Notes under the pieces: model-generated
The model's input: the letters and a program-made list of their open reading frames with translations, nothing else
Told to the model about the DNA's origin: nothing
Databases searched by the model: none
Translations under genes and position numbers: made by a program
Assembly: GCF_000003855.2 (NCBI RefSeq)
Contig: NW_003101670.1
Span: 1,533,705-1,597,704, forward strand
DNA: 64,000 nt
Direction of reading: 5' to 3'
From: Blastomyces gilchristii SLH14081
Lineage: Eukaryota; Ascomycota; Eurotiomycetes; Onygenales; Ajellomycetaceae
In this document: positions 20,054 through 30,817 of the stretch, piece after piece
How positions within the stretch are numbered: position 1 is the stretch's first letter
How the letters are laid out: every line of letters begins with the position of its first letter

Positions 20054-22502
20054 TACCCCATAACATAGCCATTTTCACCCAAAACGCACAAGGGCTCATT
20101 AGTGGCTAGCACGGAAAACCAAGCAGCTAATCTACTGCTGGGAGATAAACCTCACGCACCACAATTGCACTCTAATACAAGAAGGTCTCTCGAGTATCGA
20201 AGAACAGCATAAGCTGTTCCTTGAGATGGAAATAAGTGTTCAGCGCACAATCATAGGAAAGTACACCTGGTACGCCTCTGACGCCTAGGGAGAGTCTGAA
20301 GAAGTGTGCGCTCTGTACTGTTAACGAAGGAAAAGCGCATGTTGCACGAGTTTTGTCAGGTCGGGGAAATTTTGGCATTGCAATCAAGCTTACTCTTCCT
20401 CAGCATTTCCATGTGTTTGTAAAATATTATGTGCAAAGGGGGACTCTGTTGTCGGACTCCTATATGTAAAGTAGAGATGAAGATTTTACATATTTGACCA
20501 ACTTCATAACCTATTGAACGTTCCAACGAGGAAGACAAAAATGACGCATGTATTCCAGAAATCCACTAAGGCATGCCTTGCACCGAGTGGAGTGCGCCAC
20601 TCCTCATCGTTTGGCATTCCCGTCATCAGATGCGACGAGATCAAGTGTAAAGGAAAAAGAAAGCATTAGTCTGGAGACAGTCTCAAAAGGGTTGTTCCTA
20701 CCCAACCTGCTTACCAACCTTACTTTTAAGCAGTGACAGGGTAGTGATGCTTCGGCGGAATAAATACAACGCAGTTCGTCTTAAAAGGAGCCGATGATAT
20801 GTTTCTTGAACTAGCATCAAACTTGTATTGGCCGTTCAACTATTTACTCCTCTCCAATCTCTGGAAAGCTACATTTGGGTTCCTAATGTTGTCGCCGCTT
20901 TCAACAGTTCATCAGAGATTATCACACTGGTTCTTGCGAGTCTACCCGACTTTGAAGCTCTTTTTGCGATAATCCATGTCGAAGGCTCATTTCGGTGTTT
21001 AGATTCACCCTAGCTGGGAAAGAGAAATTTTTACGCTCAGTATTTTCAAACATCATTCGCGCTGCAACCAAGCGTATAAACATCTTAGTCCATAAACTGG
21101 ATGGCTTTGACTGTGCGGTAATCCTCGCGGACGCCAGGACCCTGTTTTCGTATTTTGCGCTCCTGGAGTCGACGATCAAAACCCATCAGGTACAGTTGCA
21201 ATCCAAACTTAAATTGAAGTTCGTTAACCGACATTCATATTAGACCGAGCCACAATCCAAGGGAGGCCTGTAATGAGCACCTCTGTTCATTAAAAGGATT
21301 CGCATAGATTCAGAGAATCCATTGTTAGAGGTAGAAAAAAGAGAAAAACGAAGGTGGAAATCAGACAAGAACGGAGGAAGTAGTATACCGGGTCATGGTG
21401 CGTCTTTATATGCCTTCGGCTGTCTTGGCGCCGTTATGTTTTAATACATGCAATAAAATGAAGATGCCAGGGTAGTTATGGGTTATGCCGGCAGTATGCT
21501 AGTCGTTGTATAAATCCCAAGAAAAGACCGTATGAAGGCGACGATTCTGCAAACAAAAAAGGGCAGATTTTCCATCACTTTTCTGTCCAGGCCACATCTC
21601 CCAACATTCGATGGATTTTCTAAATAGGAAAACGAGAATCATTACCACTTAGAGAATGTTTGCTCCCAGTTGACATTGCTTCTCCAAGTCTAGAGTCTAA
21701 AGTCGACCGCTAGCCTGTTCGTTCAACGTACACCACCCGAGGAACGTTAGAAGAGGCGATCGTTAAGGGGTATATGGTCGGATATGATTAATATGATATT
21801 AATATGGCCTGCCGTAAGGAACTTCGGTGATTAGCATACATATCTGTGGATTCATTCTTATAGCCGGGGAAACAAGGAGGAAGCACGTGGCTCCTGCCCG
21901 ATATGCCAGAGGACAATGCGCTCTCACAAGGTTCCAGAGGCTGCGGGCCAGATGGAAACATTGAGTGAAGTTGAGCGATCTCCTTCGACGATCGATCGAA
22001 CTCGTATTTCATTCCTTCTTGCATGATCCATCCGCTTGGTTGGGCCTGGGCTTTGCTTCGGTGATCTGCTGCCGTTGCGGTATTTGTGTCAGCGGCAACA
22101 GAATTGCCTAGGGGAACTGTAGACCGGTTTGGCAACCAGTTTTATATGTCTACGACTTACGTGATGATTTTGTCGCGCTCGTATATGAGCATCAATGATA
22201 ATCATGTATTAGCCAATATCTTCAGTATATCCTCAGACTGGAGCTAAGCTATCAATTTCAATAACTATTTCTATACGGATTCGGCTGATGCTTAGTGACG
22301 GCGTGTCAGAATCATAGCATAAACATCATAGCTGCTGAATCAATCCCCAAATAGAATCAAAAAACAAAAATCAATTCCACTTCTACATGTAATCTTCAGA
22401 ATTCGCATGCTCTCATTCTGTGACTCTGCTGAATGTATCTACTCAGTTGAGCAAGCTCTCCTTTATCTGAGGGCGAGCGCGGTCAGAGAGGAATTGGCCT
22501 CA
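20054..22502. other. No recognised gene
   Basis: Frames of 60-115 codons occur on both strands (for example 20995-21243 plus and 21788-22135 minus) without a domain I know. The last part, 22140-22400, is AT-rich. No tandem repeats or terminal repeats were noticed. Confidence 0.4.
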
Positions 22503-24157
22503 TCATTCAACCAGAACAAGCATGGTTGGTCCCGCTGCTTCCAGCACTCGTCTGTGCGAGAGGGTTTTGAATTGATTGTCTTCAAGGAACATGATAAACA
22601 TGCGCTTGCGGCTTGCAAGATCAGCCAACATTTCACTCAATGCCTGCTGACCGGAGTCTGATGCTGAGTATTTTGCATACTCTTCATCATGATAATTGAA
22701 GAGCATAAAGGGCTTCTCCATACTCTCAAGGAAGATCTCAATCATAGCGGAAGGTTTTCTCTATTCTGGGATAGGGTGAAACACTTCCATTGATATGTCC
22801 TTTGAAGTTTCAAAACCAGGAGCAAACTCGTTTTCCGCTAGGCTGTATGTGTCAATGAGATCCATCACCTCGCTGTCCGTTTCTGGGGCTGCAGTGTACA
22901 CTGAACTTGGTGCAAGAATTGCCCTTCCCGCGGTTCCAGTAATATTAGCATAAGGTGTGCCAAGAGCGTAATCCAGCTGCTCAAATAACCCCAAGTCTCC
23001 AAAGAAGCAGATGAAGATGTCATGTAGGATTCCAAGCCACGTAAGATTACGCCCTGTTGTCTTTCACATATCCATAAGGATCACATCTGGAATGAGGTGA
23101 TCTTGATATATTTCAAGAACATCGAAGTTTGGTCGACCACAACACTGTGTTTTTGGCAGAGGGGGGGAATCTGTGATGAGTTGACAGTTGTCTACACTGG
23201 TTAGGGTTGCTTCCTCAATCACCTCATTACCAACCATGCACAGAGCGTGGATCTGTGGAGTGCTGAAACCCAGATAAGTCACTTGATGGGCAAGTTTGCT
23301 CCACCATGATTGATGAAGGCAATGGGTTAAACGCCTCCCCTTAGGCTTTCTGGGAGCCACATCATACCGTATGGTGTAAAGATGCAGGTGGCAGTAGCAC
23401 CTGGCCTTGGTGGTCTCATCTAGCGCAGGGGACATATTTTCTTCCAAGTGAGTAGTTCTTTTCCGCGTTTGACTTGCTTTGAAGAATTCTCTTCTTATTG
23501 TGCTCCGGCTTCCTCGCGTAAAGGAGGGCAACAGCTCCCGAAGTATTGCTGAACAAGATTTGAGGACTCGCCCATCATAACTCAAAGTGTGGAAACTCAG
23601 TATTCTCCCTGGGATGTCAGATAAGCTGTTCAGAAGAACTCTCCGGTCATCATGATGAGTCACCTGTGAGAAGATCTCTTCTTTGTTAATCAAAGCTTCT
23701 ATCTTCATGCGGTCATCACTGGAGCTTTTCAGTACAAGAGTCTCCACCATGCAGACTGTGGCAGTATCAGTGCAGGATTTCAGTTTTTCATCCTTCTCAA
23801 GAAAGGCTTTCCAAGCGTCTCTCATGCGCATCATGTAACATGTGAGTTCCTTGATCCTATTAGCGTCGAAAAAAGGGCCTTGGACCATGCTAGCCTTACC
23901 TCTGTGTAATGCATATGCACAAAATCCCTGATCGCTCCGAAGTGAAAATCCTTCCATAAACCCATCACAGGAATAAGCTCATTGAGTGCTCCGGCTAAAG
24001 CGCGCATGCCAGAACTACTGTAAATGCGATCAAATGTATGCCATTCATGCTGTTTCAAGCATGAATGCAAGACATCTGCTTGTGCATCATGTCCTGATAT
24101 TTGAAAGGCCCGAATGCTTCGAAAATTATAGCCATCACATGGAGGGAGTTGTGCCAT
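22503..24157 (-). pseudogene. DUF3723 family protein, broken
   Basis: The longest frame (23957-23064, 297 codons) contains SDIPGRILSFHTLSYDGRVL, CSAILRELLPSFTRG and STIRREFF, the block I associate with DUF3723. It is followed by QSWWSKLAHQVTYLGFSTPQI and KTQCCGRPNFD, the family's WW-x-x-L-x-H and C-G-R-P segments. Upstream (24157-23831) the N-terminal part is in another frame, and downstream two further frames (22994-22761 and 22745-22503) would carry the C-terminus, again shifted. A full protein would exceed 500 aa. DUF3723 proteins have no known activity but are recurrent cargo of Starship giant transposons in Pezizomycotina. CpG density is low to moderate. Confidence 0.72.
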
Positions 24158-24369
24158 CTTTAATAAGCTCTTGAGTGGAAGCAGGTGATATCTTGAATGA
24201 GAGAGACCTGTGCATAACCACCGGTTATGCCTCTCAATTTAAGGTTATGTACTGGCGACTGAAGGATATTGGAAAATCAAATCGCCATAAAGCCGGATCT
24301 ATGGACTGCGCCCTTCAGTCACCATTACACCCGTCATCCCTCTCCCGTCATCCCTCTACGGCCGTCACA

Positions 24370-24529
24370 GCGCACTACTATATATACAGGAGTTTCTGCT
24401 CTCTTCCTTGGAAATTCAGCTCTTCTTGCAAAAAGCGCCTAGCTGTGACACGAGTTATTCTTGCATGAATTGCTTTCTTTCCACTAGAGCTTCCTCTATC
24501 CATAGTCTTCCTCTGTATCTCTGCCTTGT
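24370..24529 (-). mobile_element. LINE 3' end fused to a Myb-like ORF
   Basis: On the minus strand this matches the LINE 3' region: AAGGCAGAGATACAG, GACTATGGATAGAGGAAGCT, GAATTTCCAAGGAA, GAGCAGAAACTCCTGTAT and ATAGTAGTGCGCT occur in the same order as at 7826-7985. There is no AATC tail; instead, after GTGCGCT come TGACGG and two copies of GGGATGACGGG, then GTGTAATGG, which resemble the minisatellite at 8055. The 5' break is at AAGGCAGAG. Confidence 0.82.
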
Positions 24530-24925
24530 AGAATGATTGGAATTGTCACGAACCAAATCTCCGCAAGCACAACTGATAGTGGATTCCTCCCAGGAATCCA
24601 GCTTTGAGACACAATGTCCTTGCTGTAGATTATGGAGGTCGGCCTGTTGCTTTTCCTCTGCACCTTTCATATCTTTCCATTTGCCTTTGATGCCTTCAAC
24701 TATTCTCTCACGATGGGATGGCACTCGCTCGTTGAAATTGACCAGGACGTCCTTCCATTTCTTATGTGGATATCTCTCCTTCAAGCTTTGCAGCAGCTCC
24801 TCTTCGCTCGGCCAGTATGGATCGCGGCGATCAGATGCACGTGAGGGCGTTGGCGCGGCTACGAAGATGGAAATGCACCACCGATCTCCAGAAACCCACA
24901 GCCCGCGGCCCCGAAGCGTCCGCAA
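24455..24925 (-). CDS. Myb/SANT-like domain protein with LINE-derived C-terminus
   Basis: A 156-codon frame. Residues about 37-90 form a Myb/trihelix-like domain: YWPSEEELLQSLKERYPHKK, WKDVLVNFNERV, then a basic helix ending KGKWKDMKG, with the regularly spaced Trp residues of that fold. Such small SANT-like proteins are common, mostly unstudied, in Onygenales and related fungi and may bind DNA. The last 24 or so codons (from RQRYRGRLWIEEALVERKQF) are translated from LINE 3' sequence. The first 30 residues look unconserved, so the real start may be a later codon or follow an intron. It may be a functional gene, a transcript captured by a LINE, or a decayed copy. Confidence 0.5.
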   Translation of the reverse strand: MRTLRGRGLWVSGDRWCISIFVAAPTPSRASDRRDPYWPSEEELLQSLKERYPHKKWKDVLVNFNERVPSHRERIVEGIKGKWKDMKGAEEKQQADLHNLQQGHCVSKLDSWEESTISCACGDLVRDNSNHSTRQRYRGRLWIEEALVERKQFMQE

Positions 24926-25105
24926 AGACCTCCGGAATCTGGTCCCTGGTTTCCCGCCAGCTCGTGTTCATCATCAACCGCTACACTCGGAATTTTGCAC
25001 CCTCTTTGAAATTCTAGCCGTTAGCCATACGGACTACGTGTGGCGAGAAATAAGCAGAATTGGACTTCATTTTTCTTGGAGGCTATGTACTCTATGACTG
25101 CATAA

Positions 25106-25867
25106 CTACTGTTGGAACGTATATCTTGTATTTCTTTGTGAATTGCTCTCCCCAAAGCAATGAAGCTGTCTTTCATGTCCGCCCGCGTTTCCATTGCACC
25201 TTTTTGCGACTTTTCCTTGCGATACCTTGACGGACGCGCTGACTGTGGCATCGTGATCGTTCTGGACTTTGCGTAAATATAAGAAATTGCGCAGGAACAA
25301 TACGAGCATTACAGCGGTCGAAGAAGCGGTTAAACTAGCTGTCACGATTGCCGGCACCGACCAGTGCCCGCCTTTCCCGGTGTAGACAGCAATGATCGTA
25401 TTGATCATACCGATGAGAGCATTCAAAAAACTCGGCCTGGAATCGTTCCTCTCGTCAGCGAAGTAATCCTCTTTGGAGCCAGTGTCCTTATGTGCCTACA
25501 TAATCAGCCGATTGATAACCCATGTCAATACGTCCTTCCATATCTTCCATAGCCAGAACATCCCACACGCGCCGACGAGGCAGCAAATAGCAGCTATCCA
25601 GAGAAGTGGAGTGTTCTGCACAACGTGGGCAACCATGTTCGTCGGTACACTTTTATCGGCCCCTGGCTGCAAAGCGGATGATGCGCGCATCGAGGTGAAC
25701 GTGCCAGGAAATACCAGATATCCCGCAAGAAGGATCCAGGTGAAGAATGCCGCGAGCATGTTGTGCAGGATCGGTATCCGCTCGGCTTGAAGCAGGATTG
25801 TCATGTACGGCGTGACGTAGCGTGGGAGCTCATCTACACTGAGAATCCGGCCTCGAGTCGAGCTCAT
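25106..25867 (-). CDS. Predicted integral membrane protein
   Basis: Exon 1 is 25867-25500 and exon 2 is 25436-25106, joined across a 63-nt intron (25437-25499; GTAGGC, CTGAC branch site, CCAG). The product is 232 aa. The start MSSTRGRILSV was preferred to a frame extension 15 residues upstream because the family-like sequence begins there. Four hydrophobic segments are visible: MLAAFFTWILLAGYLVFPGT, LLWIAAICCLVGACGMFWLW, FLNALIGMINTIIAVYT and IVTASLTASSTAVMLVLFLR. Proteins with this layout are widespread in Eurotiomycetes and uncharacterised. The tail after NDHDATVSASVK is shorter than I expect, and the alternative frame 25251-25021 looks like the missing hydrophilic C-terminus, so a one-base shift near 25200 may have truncated it. 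Confidence 0.6.
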
Positions 25868-26330
25868 GTTTTTGGATTGAAATGTATTGGTAAATTTAGC
25901 AATGAAAAACAACTAAGTTTTTTTACTTCGTGTGAAGAGAATCCACCGGCTACAAAACTACGAGAAATAAGTCTACGACGGGTGCTACCGTAAGATATAC
26001 CCCCTCCATAGATACAGAACTGGATTTCTTGACTTCCGTCATTTCGGGCGAAACGATCCAACATGCTGGCCAATTATCAGCGTGCGTTTCCTCAAAGGTT
26101 GCCGCGAACTAGTGTTTCAGCCCTGGAGCCAGATACCCTTGCAGGCTCTGTCACTAGTCCAGCGAATATAGGCCAATGAATGGCGTGGAAATCACCCACC
26201 AGCCTCATCTTGGACCCACTTGCTTGACTCGTGAGTCGGCTCTGACGAGCGAGAATGACTCTAGTTCTGGGCTCTAAGCCTGCATTTCGGGTCAGGTTAC
26301 TTCTTGTACTCATGTTGGGTTCACGTTCAC

Positions 26331-26858
26331 TCATCCTCTCTGAGCTCGCGGATCTCCTCCTTTAGGATTCCATGAACGACGATCTCGCCTGTTTTGTGGG
26401 GCAAGAACAAGGGCCAACTGGATGTGCCAGACAATGCTCGAGGCAGAGATGGCATAGCGGGCGCAGGGACGAAGCACAGCGTGTAGTTCTCGCCACCGGG
26501 CTGGTCGATATGTATAGGATGAACCAGGGGGGTTCAGATCCTGTTTTGGCAGGGTGCAGTTCTGGAAGTATTGGTTTAGATACCAGCCCAGATTTTCCGC
26601 ATTTCGAAAAGGCGACTCATCAAACTCAGGGTAATAGTCGGTGAGGGTATCAATTTCCGGCGGCTGGATCGGAGCGTTGTAAGGTCTAAAGAAGAGTGGC
26701 TCCTTTTCTAGGGACATTGACATCCAGAGTTGCTGTATACCCAATTGCCTCAGGTCGGCACGTGAGATATAGGGGCTTGTTAATTGTTCAAGGGATTTTT
26801 TGATGGCTCGCAGCATCTTGCGACGCGAGTTCCGCTCTCGGAGGTTGTCAGCTGCCAT
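26331..26858 (-). CDS. Hypothetical protein
   Basis: A 175-codon frame beginning MAADNLRERNSRRKMLRAIK, followed by a Pro-rich middle (PYNAPIQPPEIDTLTDYYPE) and a less protein-like end. I do not recognise a domain. The start lies about 290 bp from the divergent nuclease-like gene at 27147, which suggests a shared promoter if both are expressed. It could be an exon of a longer gene. Confidence 0.35.
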   Translation of the reverse strand: MAADNLRERNSRRKMLRAIKKSLEQLTSPYISRADLRQLGIQQLWMSMSLEKEPLFFRPYNAPIQPPEIDTLTDYYPEFDESPFRNAENLGWYLNQYFQNCTLPKQDLNPPGSSYTYRPARWRELHAVLRPCARYAISASSIVWHIQLALVLAPQNRRDRRSWNPKGGDPRAQRG

Positions 26859-27146
26859 AACTCTGGGAGATTTGTGTATTCAGTGGATTTGACACTCAGT
26901 GAAAGACTGGAGAGGGTGTTCGATGAGGCGGGCAGGAGCTCTGGGTGAGCCACAATGTTATTGTTGGGGAAGTTGCCCGGCAACAAAACGGACCGAATCT
27001 CCATTAGCGGGTAGGCCGACTTGTCATTGGCTGCGGCCCCACTTGCTTGAGTTGGCCCCGCACAAAGCACTTCTACTATCTCTATCAACAATGACCGCGC
27101 AAACTTCTCTAAAGCTAGCAAAGGCGTCGCCCTTCTCATCAATAAT

Positions 27147-28323
27147 ATGTCCAGCACGCATAAGCTACCATCTAGCCCGCATGAATGGCAAGATCTCGCT
27201 AAGAGGAATGGCTTGGTCGGTTCAACGATTCACACAGCTCGTCCAAGTTCAGCCTCAACGATTGAAGAAGATCAATATCTATTGTTCCGCGTCTTGTGGA
27301 AAATCCATCCTATCCAACAGTTTGACTGGAAGCGGTTTGACTTGAATAGGTGGGAAGCTAAAGCAAATGAACATCTTGCAAACTATTCATCTTGGAAAAC
27401 TTATTGTGACGGCTTTGCCCGGGACACCATTTCGGAATCAACATTTGCATTGGCTCATTACTTCCAGCTTCAGGCCGCAGACACTTGGGACGAAACATGG
27501 GCACCTAATGTTGCAGTCACTCCTATTGCACGTCGAACTCGCAGCAAGACGACAGTCTTGGAAAGACAGCTGAGTCGCACGCACCTCGAAACGCCGACAA
27601 AGTCTACTGGAATCCTTCTTGACGACTCTGACTCGGAAGAAGAACTTGATGATACCGAGAGCCCACTTGCGTCAGCAAATCCTGGACCCGAGGAAATCCA
27701 AAATCTGATATATCGACAGACAAAGGATGAACAGATCGTGAATACAGCGCTCGTTAATTTCTTGAGTGCACTTACGCTTCACGCTCGGTTAGCTAATCAC
27801 TGGACCTTGCATCGAAAATCATTTAAGGCTCATTTCACACATGCTTCCTTCGAAGCTCGCACAGACGGATACCTCGAAGACACAAAACCTGATGGAAAGG
27901 TCCGGGCACTTATCGAAGTCAAGGCAGTTCCTAGGGAGAGGAAAAGAAAAATGATTTGGATGCAGGAAGCGGCTCAAATGGTGGCATGGATTCTCTATCA
28001 CCCAGATCGAGGTGGGTGTCTAAATCTTCCTAGACGGTAAGTGTTTGGAATTCCTTGCTTTCAATATATATGCTAAGTTAGATAGACGCATCCACGTGTC
28101 CCAAGACCGTCACCAAATATATATTGTAATAGCCGAGTACGGAGATAATTATATAGACTATTTGGAAAAAGGATATTTATCCGATGCATACATGGTTATG
28201 CACGAATTTGGCCCCTGGGATTCAAATGAGTGGAAACATATGAAAAATATTTCTGTGATATTAGTTGCCTTTGTTCTACGGGCTGTCTCTGACTGTGAAG
28301 CTGAGGAACGGATGCCAAAATAA
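27147..28323 (+). CDS. PD-(D/E)XK nuclease-like protein
   Basis: Exons 27147-28011 and 28082-28323 give 368 aa. The 70-nt intron has GTGGGT, a GCTAAGT branch-like site and TTAG, and splicing in phase 1 joins YHPDR to RIHVSQDRHQIYI across a reconstituted Asp codon. The nuclease signature lies in exon 1: D240 in ARTDGYLE, then E257-V-K259 in LIEVKAVPR, then QEAAQMVAWI around residue 272. This is the D-(x)n-E-x-K core that binds metal and cleaves DNA in restriction-like enzymes. Exon 2 (IYIVIAEYGDNYIDYLEKGY) completes the fold. Residues 135-190 are an acidic, Ser-rich linker. Such proteins form an expanded fungal family often found in repeat-rich regions; their role is not established. All key residues are present and both exons are open. 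Confidence 0.82.
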
Positions 28324-28454
28324 GTTGCGGGGGGTTAGCGCGGGTGTTTCTGTCTTCAAAATTTTTACCTCCTGTTCTCCCTTAGATGGTTCTACTTAGA
28401 AAGGCACAAAAATGCACGTGTCTTCTATTCAATAAAATATATACTTTATTTGCA

Positions 28455-28665
28455 TCACATCTTTTCAATTGTTAGGCCGGAGTTCCGGAAATGCCCTTCT
28501 GTTAATTTGTTCCCTTTTACCCACTGTATCAACCAAGCACTCAAGGAAGGAATCAAATCCTTGATCAGGGTTGTCTTCATAAATTGCCAATGCCGCCGAA
28601 TAAAAGTTTTCAACTCAGAAAAGAGCTCCTCAATCGGGTTTCGAACTGATATTGCACACTTTCTT
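28455..28665 (-). pseudogene. Tc1/mariner (DDE_3) transposase, C-terminal relic
   Basis: The minus strand reads VRNPIEELFSELKTFIRRHW, the NPIEE block that carries the last catalytic acid in fungal Tc1/mariner transposases. It then shifts to a frame reading YEDNPDQGFDSFLECLVDTV, and back to TEGHFRNSGLTIE before a stop at 28455. That order matches the end of this transposase family. Two frame changes and loss of everything upstream show a dead copy. No terminal inverted repeats were found nearby. Confidence 0.75.
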
Positions 28666-29655
28666 TCACTACGCTAGCGGATGAAATTGATTATTGGAGA
28701 GCGGCAAATGTGTGGCGGGCGAAGTGGAGATCTCAATCAGGTAAGGAGCGGTGATTAATATTGAATTCTGCGACGTTGGTTCCAAAACATAAGGCGTAGT
28801 GCAAAGAAGGAAAGGAGGAAGGAAGCTATCTCGAATCTTCCCTGGGTAAATAAGGAATATACAGATCTAAATCATGACATGCGGGTGAGAAATTCAATAA
28901 GCCATTGTCAGTCCAAGTCAGCGACGGAGAAGGCGACGGATCGCTTTATGATTCGTTTGAGTTGAGCCACGATGAATGCTTGATCCCCTATTGCCAGTCA
29001 AGCCGGTTTCTGGCCAGCGACAGAATTTCCTTAGGAGGCGAATTTCCGGTCTGCTTGATTTTATATGGTTTAAGCCAGCAACGGGCGAACCAAAAAACAT
29101 ATACACCCCGAACCGGATTGGTGATTTCAATATTGATCCTTTCCGAGGCTAGAAAAAATTGCCGATTAAATGAAACAAAGAGAGACATAGAAGAGGAGAG
29201 GCAAAAAAACAGGACAGAAGAGCAAACAAACAAAACACAAACAAACGGACATAAACAAAGAAAATACTATACTATCTTTGCAAGGGAGACCACGGCCTGG
29301 AGTGAGATAGGCAATACCAATAGCCCCAGACCAGAATGAATTATGAAAGGCAAACAAAATCAAACAAAGGGATCCAAAGACAGAGAGCAAAGAAGACAGA
29401 CACAGCAGGGAACAATTGGAATTAAAAATAGCATCATATTATATAGATGCACTAGACCGATCTATCGACCTCTATGAGAGAAGATCGGGATGCAGCGCGT
29501 TATGTCGAGGACGAGTGGGACGAAAGTGAAAATCAGATATTTGGACGATATGGGCGTTGACGTCGAGTTAAACACTACATCATAAATACCTTGACGGATC
29601 CCAGGAGGATGCCCGCCTCTCAGGCTTCCCGTAATCCACTTCCATCACGAATAGA
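28666..29655. other. No recognised gene
   Basis: A 144-codon plus frame (28905-29339) is rich in Lys, Thr, Gln and Asn and ends in purine-rich simple sequence (about 29190-29270); I do not consider it coding. No repeat termini were seen. Confidence 0.4.
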
Positions 29656-29874
29656 GAAGATACAGAACTGATAGGAAGACTATGGATAGAGGAAGCTCAG
29701 GCGGAAAAGAAGCGATTCTTGCAGAAATAACCGGCCCCAACTGAAAGCTTTCGGCAAGAATAACTGAATTTCCAAGGAAAAGAGCAGAAACTCCTGTATG
29801 TATAGTAGTGCGCTGCATAGCTGCCTGAGGGCGGCTGGGACAGTCTAAATCAATCAATCAATCAATCAATCAAT
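29656..29874 (+). mobile_element. LINE 3' end with (AATC)n tail
   Basis: About 190 bp nearly identical to 7832-8020 of the large LINE copy, including GACTATGGATAGAGGAAGCT and CTGCATAGCTGCCTGAGGGC, then at least six AATC units. It is a 5'-truncated insertion. The sequence right after the tail is ATGACGGG, the same eight bases that follow the tail at 8055. Confidence 0.92.
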
Positions 29875-30030
29875 ATGACGGGATACTCCTTATAGTTAAC
29901 TAAAAAACACCAGCAGCAGCTTAGAACAAATTTTTGAAAACGCGTAATATTTTATCACATTTATAGTATACCCGTATCCTCTTTGGCAATTACATCAATT
30001 GACGCGTGTAGACGCGTTCAATCGGTGGTA

Positions 30031-30387
30031 ATGGCGCCAAAGTGGCCACAGGTAAACAATGGCCCCGAACACATCAACGAGCAGGCCGCATACCTTCGAG
30101 AAGCATGCCATCACCTGCAGGCCGTGGACAAAGGCAGGCAGAACCAAGTACCATGGAATATAGTGCAACAATATCTCACATCCACGATTGCGCTCGTGGG
30201 CAAGGTGCTCCAGCAGCCCCCGATGAGCGACATTCTCCACCAAGTCCGGGATGCCGTCAAGTGTACACAGAACATTCAAAGAGACGTCTCGATCATCAAG
30301 AAACTCCAGTGGGCCTCAGCACAAAAGCGCGTAAGTCTAAAAAGGGTGAAAACGCAACAGTCACACCTTTTTGGCAGTAGCTCCTAA
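30031..30387 (+). pseudogene. LINE ORF1 (gag-like) N-terminal fragment
   Basis: The frame begins MAPKWPQVNNGPEHINEQAA and contains LREACHHLQAVDKGRQNQVP and MSDILHQVRDAVKCTQNIQR followed by DVSIIK, a pattern I recognise from ORF1 proteins of fungal Tad1-type LINEs, which bind the element RNA. After SIIK one A too many shifts the frame: the alternative frame gives KNSSGPQHKSA, the expected continuation. ORF1 ends soon after and no zinc knuckles remain. It lies about 160 bp downstream of a LINE 3' end in the same orientation. Confidence 0.65.
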
Positions 30388-30817
30388 GTCATTAGCAGGT
30401 TGATTTACACCTCATCAGACCCTCTTATGCACCTCATTTTCTAAGTTGCTTACTTTTCACGTTCTTAACCGAGTAATATAGCAATAATGAAAAATCATGA
30501 TCTACACAAAACAGTGCTATACTCTGTTTACATATTCTAAACTCATTTTAAAATGAGTGCCTGGGAAGGCTGGAGAGTTTATACTTTTCTTTCTTGTTAG
30601 GTAACATACTTGAGATATTTCTCCCACATTCTATCATAGTATTAAAAAATGGATTTAGTTGCCACTACGTCATCGTTCCAGTAGCCTAGCGTGAGCTCCT
30701 ATGACGTCACTTTCGTGGGATGATTGTACAAGATACCGTGTCCGTAGTTTAGCCCAGAATTTATACTTATCTTGCCATACACCCAACGCCAGTTATTGTT
30801 ACAGCTACCGCTACAAA
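30388..30817. other. AT-rich spacer
   Basis: No coding signal or repeat was noticed. It would contain the promoter of the BTB gene starting at 30818. Confidence 0.4.

Noticed and set aside
26780..27157. Minus-strand 125-codon frame overlapping the nuclease-like gene start
   Set aside because: No domain and it overlaps the supported divergent gene; treated as a shadow.
28905..29339. Plus-strand frame as a gene or LTR element part
   Set aside because: Low-complexity Lys/Thr/Gln sequence; no LTR termini, primer-binding site or protease/RT motifs.
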